6,473 nt of DNA from Jatrophihabitans sp. (GTDB lineage Bacteria; Actinomycetota; Actinomycetes; Mycobacteriales; Jatrophihabitantaceae), in NCBI GenBank assembly GCA_025966255.1, contig JAOPVG010000412.1:1-6473 (forward strand), given 5' to 3'. Shown here piece by piece: positions 5,800 to 6,473 of the stretch (its first letter is position 1; each line of letters starts with the position of its first letter). A program made the translations under genes and the position numbers. The notes below the pieces were generated by a model that was not told where the DNA came from, did not search any database, and worked only from the letters and a program-made list of their open reading frames with translations.

Positions 5800-6473
5800 C
5801 TAGTCCCCGGACAGCACGTCCTTCGGCCAGGTCAAAGGCAGGTCCGGCACCGCCTCGCGCCCGGAGTCGTGTGGCAGGGTCATGTCGGTCGTGTCCATCG
5901 TGATGCCGAACTGGATCAATGCCGCGGTCATCGGTTGGACGCGGCGGAGCAGGACCGACGCCGCGCGCATCGCCGGCAGCGGTACGTGCCGGATGCGGCC
6001 CTTCCCGTCGTGGCCGGCGAGCACTGTCCGGACCAGCTCGTTCAGCGTGAGGTTCTCCGGCCCGCCGATTTCCAGGACGGCACCGGCCAGTTCGGCCGAG
6101 CGGGTCGCGCGTTCGACGAGCGCGGCGACGTCGCGAACGCTCACGAAGTTGATCGGGTTCGTCCCCCGCCCGAAGACGGTGACCGAGCCCTTCTTGGCGG
6201 CCATCTCGTCGAGCAGGAAACGCCACGTTTCGAGATAGACGGTCGGCCGGACGATGGTCCATTCCAGCTGGCTGCGGATCAGGGTCTGCTCGGTCTCGTA
6301 CTTGACCCGCCGGAGCTCGAGGGGGCTGTCGGGCGCCGCGCCGAGGGCTGACACGAGGACGAACCGACGCACGCCGACGTTCCGTGCTGCCCGGATCAGC
6401 TGGGAATTGCCGGCGAGGTCGACCGCTTTGGCGCCGGCGGGTTCGGTCCCGGCGAACCCCTGCACCGCGGACA
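5800..6473 (-). CDS. NmrA-like / atypical SDR NAD(P)-binding protein, 5' end missing
   Basis: About 223 residues of the C-terminal part are present; the frame is open through the right edge, so the N-terminal Rossmann glycine loop is outside. The GTG at 6465 is in a conserved stretch (VQGFAG) and is not taken as the start. Visible family marks are GVRRFVLVSALGA (strand 5 of the fold), VKYETEQTLIRSQLEWTIVR followed by PTVYLE, INFVSVRDVAALV, and EIGGPENLTLNELV. This matches NmrA/NAD(P)H-binding proteins related to the mitochondrial complex I subunit NDUFA9, which bind a dinucleotide and often lack the classical SDR catalytic Tyr-Lys pair. Roles in the family range from reductases to redox-sensing regulators; none can be chosen here. 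It ends at TAG 5802-5800, convergent with the GH3 gene and probably not functionally linked. Confidence 0.88.
   Translation of the reverse strand, partial: SAVQGFAGTEPAGAKAVDLAGNSQLIRAARNVGVRRFVLVSALGAAPDSPLELRRVKYETEQTLIRSQLEWTIVRPTVYLETWRFLLDEMAAKKGSVTVFGRGTNPINFVSVRDVAALVERATRSAELAGAVLEIGGPENLTLNELVRTVLAGHDGKGRIRHVPLPAMRAASVLLRRVQPMTAALIQFGITMDTTDMTLPHDSGREAVPDLPLTWPKDVLSGD

Noticed and set aside
4724..6262. 512-residue minus-strand open frame across the GH3 tail and the NmrA-like gene
   Set aside because: It is low-complexity Arg/Gly/Asp-rich, overlaps two genes with strong family evidence, and has no family marks; long antisense frames are common at this GC content.

Overview
The window reads like chromosomal DNA of a GC-rich actinobacterium. 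Base composition is strongly GC, codon third positions are mostly G or C, and the gene families fit a soil actinomycete that feeds on plant or fungal polysaccharides: a ROK repressor, a secreted multidomain GH3 glycosidase with NEW3-type modules, a TetR regulator, a SnoaL-like protein and an NmrA-like SDR. I cannot name a genus. I see no mobile element, CRISPR array, tRNA or rRNA.

Left end (1-667): a divergent pair that appears to be decaying. On the minus strand is the N-terminal end of a TetR-family regulator running off the window; its best reading frame carries an amber codon at position 5. On the plus strand is a SnoaL/DUF4440-like (NTF2 fold) gene broken by a frameshift that one lost G near 361-363 would explain. 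Between them lies an AT-rich segment with a perfect 17-bp dyad (TTAGAT-N5-ATCTAA) and a repeated TAGATCTC, a likely operator for the TetR protein.

Centre (804-5638): a divergent sugar-responsive unit. A ROK-family repressor (minus) faces a 1152-residue secreted GH3 glycoside hydrolase (plus). The short intergenic region holds a convincing promoter for the hydrolase (TTGACG-N17-TATCGT), a -10-like hexamer directly before the ROK start codon, and a TGCCGT-CTA-ACGGCA dyad suited to a ROK operator. The likely logic is that the ROK protein senses a sugar released by the exported hydrolase and controls both genes. The hydrolase has the order signal peptide, GH3 barrel, GH3 C-terminal domain interrupted by PA14, Fn3-like, NEW3-like, and a C-terminal domain of about 185 residues without a known role.

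Right end (5639-6473): a short intergenic region with a hairpin, then the C-terminal two thirds of an NmrA-like NAD(P)-binding protein on the minus strand, convergent with the GH3 gene and running off the right edge. It looks unrelated to the sugar unit.

Nothing here is clearly a new biological system. The points most worth a second look are the doubly broken TetR/SnoaL pair, the ROK/GH3 control region, and the uncharacterised C-terminal domain of the hydrolase.
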